DNA from: CAISOG01 sp044375625
GTDB taxonomy: Bacteria > Pseudomonadota > Alphaproteobacteria > CAISOG01
DNA: 60,855 nucleotides
Reading direction: 5' to 3'
Assembly: GCA_044375625.1 (NCBI GenBank)
Contig: JBILMH010000005.1
Location: 1 to 60,855, forward strand
Shown here: positions 57,578-60,855 of the stretch, piece after piece
Position numbering within the stretch: the stretch's first letter is position 1
How the letters are laid out: each line of letters opens with the position of its first letter
Translations under genes and position numbers: made by a program
Notes under the pieces: generated by a model
What the model was told of the DNA's origin: nothing
The model's database searches: none
The model's input: the letters and a program-made list of their open reading frames with translations, nothing else

Positions 57578-59355
57578 GCCACCTGCCCAACCAGTTTCAG
57601 GGGTGACGCTGTTTCAGCAATGTTCTCAGCCATGCTCATGGCGGCGGGCAACACCCGTTCCACCTCGGCCAGGCTGGTTTGGCCAGTAGCGGCCAGCATC
57701 AACCCCTGTTGCCGCAAATTCAGCTGGCCATCCATCAACGCCTGGGCACGCAACAGCTTGCGGTTGGCGGAGCTGGCAATCAAATCGGCCAGCGTCGGGG
57801 AAACGGGCAACAGCTCGCCCACCGCCAGGCGGCCACGATAGCCGGTATCGTCGCACAGGGGGCAGCCGACCGCCTGGTGATGGTGGCTGGGGGCGCTAAG
57901 CCCCGCCAGCTCATACAGCTTGGCCTGGGCGGGCGATAACGGCTGGGCAATCATGCAGGACTCACACAGGCGGCGCAGCAGCCGTTGCGCCAACCCCGCC
58001 AGCCAGCTTTCGGCCAGCAACCCTGGCGCCACGCCAAAATCCAACAGGCGGCTAACAATCCCAATGCTGTCATGGCTGTGCAGGGTGGTCAGCACCAAAT
58101 GCCCCGTCAGCGCCGCCCGCAAGGCCATATGGGCGGTATCCTCATCACGGATTTCGCCGACCATGATCACGTCGGGATCCTGCCGCATCAGGGCACGAAT
58201 CCCCTCCGCAAAGCCAAAACCTATATCGTCGCGCACCGGCGTTTGCCGCACACCCGCCAACACCGCCTCCACCGGTTCTTCCAGGGTCATGATGTTGCGC
58301 TGTTGGGCATCCAGACCGCGCAGCAGGGCGTAAAGGGTGGTGGTCTTACCGCTGCCGGTGGGGCCACTGATGACCATCAACCCCTGCGGATAATGGCTTA
58401 GTTGGGTCAGCTTGGCCGCCAAATTGGCCTCAAAGCCCAGCTCGGTCATCGCCAACAGCCGATCCGGCCGATCCAACAGCCGCACCACCAGATTTTCGCC
58501 ATGCAGGGTGGGTTGGGTCGCCACCCGCATATCAACCGCCCGCCCGTTGATGCTATAGCTTAGGCGGCCATCCTGCGGCAAACGGCTTTCGGTGATGTTC
58601 ATCTCGGCCAACAGTTTCAACCGCACCAGCAACCCTGCCCAGCGTTCCTTATGCAATTCGCGCACCGTCACCAACCGCCCATCTTGACGCAGGCGGATGC
58701 GCACAAAGGCTTGTTCGGGTTGCAAATGAATGTCTGAGGCGTTGGTGCGAATCGCCAGCTGCAAAATCTCATCGACCAGATCGACCGCGCTGTTTTCGCC
58801 CCCCTCACTGACCTGCCAACGCATCGCCGACACCGCCTGTTCATTCGGATAAGCCTTGGCATGGGCGGCGCGTATCGCACTGGGGCAGGCCAGGTGCAGG
58901 TGGATGTCGCCAGCCGTGCTATGACCGCCCTCGCCATGACCGCCCGCGCTATGACCACTATGACCAGCCGTTAAGCCGTGCCGAACCGCCTCCCGCAGCG
59001 CCATTGCGGGTTTGGGATAGGCGGTGGCCAGGTGGGTTTGGCCATCCCGTTGCCAACTAATCATCAAAAACCGTTCGGCCACCATACGGCCAAAGGGTTG
59101 GTCGGCTACCCAGGCTTGCCAATCCTGATGGGGGCGATAGGGCAGCTGTTGCAGGCTGGCCAGCACTGGCCACAACCCCTCCTCCGTCACAAAACCAAGG
59201 GTCAGCAGCAATTCGCCCAACGGTTTTTGCTGACCATCAGGCTGACGCGCCTGCTCCGCCAGGGCAATCGCCAACTGGTCGGGGGTAATCTGTTTGGCCT
59301 GCAACAAGGCTTGGCCAAGCAAGGGGGTGGAGAGTCTTGCCAACAATCTTGCCAA
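57574..59355 (-). CDS. GspE/PilB-family assembly ATPase
   Basis: The 593-residue protein has an N-terminal GspE domain (KPLGELLLTLGFVTEEGLW), Walker A VISGPTGSGKTTTLYALLRG, Asp box IMTLEEPVEAVLAGVRQTPV, Walker B RQDPDVIMVGEIRDEDTAHM, and the His box ALTGHLVLTTLHSHDSIGIV. A C-terminal tetracysteine site follows, CESCMIAQ and GCPLCDDTGYRGRLAVGELL. It powers pilus or pseudopilus assembly and opens this six-gene minus-strand operon. A Gly/His-rich stretch (GHSGHSAGGHGEGGH) near residue 130 is unusual. Confidence 0.94.
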   Translation of the reverse strand: MARLLARLSTPLLGQALLQAKQITPDQLAIALAEQARQPDGQQKPLGELLLTLGFVTEEGLWPVLASLQQLPYRPHQDWQAWVADQPFGRMVAERFLMISWQRDGQTHLATAYPKPAMALREAVRHGLTAGHSGHSAGGHGEGGHSTAGDIHLHLACPSAIRAAHAKAYPNEQAVSAMRWQVSEGGENSAVDLVDEILQLAIRTNASDIHLQPEQAFVRIRLRQDGRLVTVRELHKERWAGLLVRLKLLAEMNITESRLPQDGRLSYSINGRAVDMRVATQPTLHGENLVVRLLDRPDRLLAMTELGFEANLAAKLTQLSHYPQGLMVISGPTGSGKTTTLYALLRGLDAQQRNIMTLEEPVEAVLAGVRQTPVRDDIGFGFAEGIRALMRQDPDVIMVGEIRDEDTAHMALRAALTGHLVLTTLHSHDSIGIVSRLLDFGVAPGLLAESWLAGLAQRLLRRLCESCMIAQPLSPAQAKLYELAGLSAPSHHHQAVGCPLCDDTGYRGRLAVGELLPVSPTLADLIASSANRKLLRAQALMDGQLNLRQQGLMLAATGQTSLAEVERVLPAAMSMAENIAETASPLKLVGQVA

Positions 59356-59488
59356 AGGTTAACAAATGCTTAAGATATATCGGGCTATTATTATGGTATG
59401 CACATACAATTGTAAACCATCTTTTTTTGGTCGCGTTCCCATCAACCAACTGTAAATCATCAAAAATTCTTATTCTAAAGGAAGTTTC

Positions 59489-60211
59489 ATGGCGTATCAT
59501 CACGGGCGGCGGGTGTCGCGGGGGCAATGGATAGGGCTGCCAGGGTTTGGCCTGGCTATGGGAATCTGTGGCGGGCTGATGCTGGCGATGATGGCGGCGG
59601 CCAACCCAGTGATGGCGCATGGAACCGATCACAAAAAGACGCCAGCGGGCAGCGTGATTGCGGGGGATGAGGGCGGATCTGAGGCCGCGCCCGCAGCGGA
59701 TACAGCCGCGGTCAACAGTTGGCAACCCAGCTTTGATTTGGTGGATCAGCGCAATCAGCCCCGCCAGGCCAGGGATTTTCAGGGACGTTTTATGCTGGTG
59801 TTCCTGGGCTACACCGCCTGCCCCGATGTTTGCCCAACCTCCCTCGGTACCATGAAGCAACTGTTGAACGGATTGGATAAGGGGCAGGCCGCCAGCATTG
59901 CGCCGATTTTTCTCAGCGTCGATCCCGCCTCTGACACCCCCGCCCATCTGGCCAATTATTTGGGGGCGCTGGATCCCCGCCTAATCGGCCTGACGGGTAG
60001 TGAGGGGCAGGTGGCGGCGGCGGTTAAATCCTTTAAAGCCTATGTTGCCCGCCAACCGGCCGATGCCAAGCTGCCAAAAGATGAACAGGGGCGGGTTGAC
60101 CATACCGCCTTTTTCTATCTGCTGGATCGCCAGGGACGCTTTGTCACCATCCTGGATCCCACCATGCCTCTGCCCAAACTGATCGCCGCCCTTAAGCTGA
60201 ATATGCGCTAA
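59489..60211 (+). CDS. SCO1/SenC-family copper chaperone
   Basis: SCO proteins deliver copper or reduce the CuA site of cytochrome c oxidase. The 240-residue protein has an N-terminal membrane anchor (GFGLAMGICGGLMLAMMAAA) and a thioredoxin-like domain with the copper-binding FLGYTACPDVCPTSLG (Cys111 and Cys115) and His205 in VDHTAFFYLLD. IFLSVDPASDTPAHLANYLG is the usual following segment. It is preceded by AAAGGAAGTTTC and is monocistronic. Confidence 0.95.
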   Translation: MAYHHGRRVSRGQWIGLPGFGLAMGICGGLMLAMMAAANPVMAHGTDHKKTPAGSVIAGDEGGSEAAPAADTAAVNSWQPSFDLVDQRNQPRQARDFQGRFMLVFLGYTACPDVCPTSLGTMKQLLNGLDKGQAASIAPIFLSVDPASDTPAHLANYLGALDPRLIGLTGSEGQVAAAVKSFKAYVARQPADAKLPKDEQGRVDHTAFFYLLDRQGRFVTILDPTMPLPKLIAALKLNMR

Positions 60212-60365
60212 GCCACCACGGCCATAACGCTTTACGGTTGATTTTTGGGGCAAAGTCTGGCATTTTAAGAAAATCCTCATCATTGCGTAACAGTCGGCGG
60301 GCTAAGCTGAAAGCTGTGAGGGAAAAAATACCCACCGCCCCGATGGCTTAGAAAGGTTTTTTGCG

Positions 60366-60683
60366 ATGACCGCTGCTGCACTTACGGCTGAGGCAAATAC
60401 GAGCTATGCGGATTCCCCCGAAATGCCAAGTTTTAAACCAGTTATAGAGGCATGTGCCAATTTGATTGGCACGACAGCGCGTGGGATCGTAAGCACGGGA
60501 TGGTCGGCCGTATGCAGCCTGATTGATCCCAGTTGTGGAGGTGGGCAGAGCTTTGACACCACCTGCACACAGGTTTTTGCGGCCACAAAAGCAACGGGCG
60601 AAGCGCTATACAGCTTTTTCCAAGCAACCCGTCAATACCAAGCGCAGCGTAACGCACAGTTTGCCTATGCGCGGGCGCGCTAG
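60366..60683 (+). CDS. small hypothetical protein
   Basis: The 105-residue protein contains EACANLIGTTARGIVSTGWS, then AVCSLIDPSCGGGQSFDTTC, and ends YQAQRNAQFAYARAR. It has four Cys, no signal peptide, and no recognised family. AAAGG lies nine bases before ATG 60366. It converges with the FlhB-like gene, the two stops being only two bases apart, which supports it as real. Confidence 0.5.
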   Translation: MTAAALTAEANTSYADSPEMPSFKPVIEACANLIGTTARGIVSTGWSAVCSLIDPSCGGGQSFDTTCTQVFAATKATGEALYSFFQATRQYQAQRNAQFAYARAR

Positions 60684-60685
60684 CT

Positions 60686-60855
60686 CTAATCCCGTCTTAA
60701 ACGGCTGCCTGGTGGCGGGACAGCGGGGCCCTGGCTGCGCACCTTGCCTTTTAGGCGCAGGATATAGCCAATGATTTCCGCCACCGCCTGATAATGTTCC
60801 ATCGGAATTTCCTGCTCCAACTCGACATCCTTATGCAGGGCGCGTGCCAGCGGCG
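60686..60855 (-). CDS. FlhB-like export-switch protein, C-terminus (partial)
   Basis: Read from the right edge, the frame gives PLARALHKDVELEQEIPMEH, then YQAVAEIIGYILRLKGKV, and ends with a Pro/Arg tail at TAG (60688-60686). P-L-A-R-x-L-x-x-x-v-E-l-x-x-x-I-P-x-x-x-Y-x-A-V-A-E-I-(I/L) is the C-terminal cytoplasmic part of FlhB/YscU-type proteins and of the small FlhB-like cytoplasmic paralogue. It implies a flagellar or type III export system to the right of the window. Confidence 0.75.
   Translation of the reverse strand, partial: PLARALHKDVELEQEIPMEHYQAVAEIIGYILRLKGKVRSQGPAVPPPGSRLRRD

Noticed and set aside
51079..59355. A complete type II secretion system
   Set aside because: The pseudopilin set, GspC, GspM and the peptidase are not seen; the gene set is nearer to a type IV pilus/MSHA-like machine.

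Overview
The window reads as a chromosomal segment of a free-living, flagellated alphaproteobacterium of moderately high GC. Support: (i) the block rplI-dnaB-alr with nearby radA-cvpA-purF, a gene neighbourhood typical of Alphaproteobacteria; (ii) a DivL-like sensor kinase homologue with Tyr in place of the phospho-accepting His; (iii) COQ9-, COQ10/RatA- and UbiG-type ubiquinone genes; (iv) a J-domain gene divergent from bolA; (v) at the right edge the C-terminus of an FlhB-like export-switch protein. The genus cannot be named from the sequence alone.

Layout. 1-5.5 kb: 2OG-Fe oxygenase, purH, a small secreted protein, ndk and a degenerate Ppx/GppA-type protein. 5.5-7.0 kb: a mobile mystery protein A/B (HTH + Fic) pair behind a palindrome-rich promoter, then an interrupted tRNA-Ser relic and an intact tRNA-Ser(UGA). 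7.1-13.1 kb: pgk, a YbgC-like thioesterase, trxA, ribH, panD, a lipoprotein, a two-domain cytidine-deaminase-like protein, glmM. 13.2-17.7 kb: Nudix, J-domain protein, two copies of a hairpin repeat, bolA, a Pif1/WYL helicase, tRNA-Ser(GGA) and a HigBA-type toxin-antitoxin pair. 17.8-24.6 kb: a tightly coupled histidine operon hisG-C-B-H-F-(A-I-E fusion)-D on the minus strand, preceded by an unannotated leader ORF of 56 codons, 28 of them His, and by mutually exclusive hairpins. 24.8-32.5 kb: accessory lipoprotein, tRNA-Thr, DivL-like protein, CBS proteins, COQ10-like protein, cutA and an AT-rich possible defence orphan. 32.6-43.5 kb: mlaE-like permease, alr, dnaB, rplI, COQ9-like protein, radA, cvpA, purF, anmK. 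43.5-51 kb: hydrolase, a gene with a structured leader, an AT-rich aminotransferase between direct repeats, a second aminotransferase, ubiG, an N-formylglutamate amidohydrolase-like gene and two more hairpin repeats. 51-59.4 kb: one minus-strand operon for a type IV pilus/MSHA/type II secretion-like machine (ATPase, platform protein, PilMN-like, PilOP-like, secretin, prepilin). 59.5 kb to end: a SCO1-like copper protein, a small orphan and the partial FlhB-like gene.

How the genes work together: purF and purH are two steps of de novo purine synthesis. The his operon encodes nine of the ten histidine activities, leaving histidinol-phosphate phosphatase to be found elsewhere. glmM, alr and anmK serve the cell wall. 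COQ9-, COQ10-like and UbiG proteins serve ubiquinone. The most notable non-textbook items are the His-codon leader of the his operon, the HisA-HisI-HisE fusion, a long-hairpin MITE-like repeat family whose ends coincide with start and stop codons of neighbouring genes, the interrupted tRNA-Ser relic, and the repeat-flanked aminotransferase insertion.
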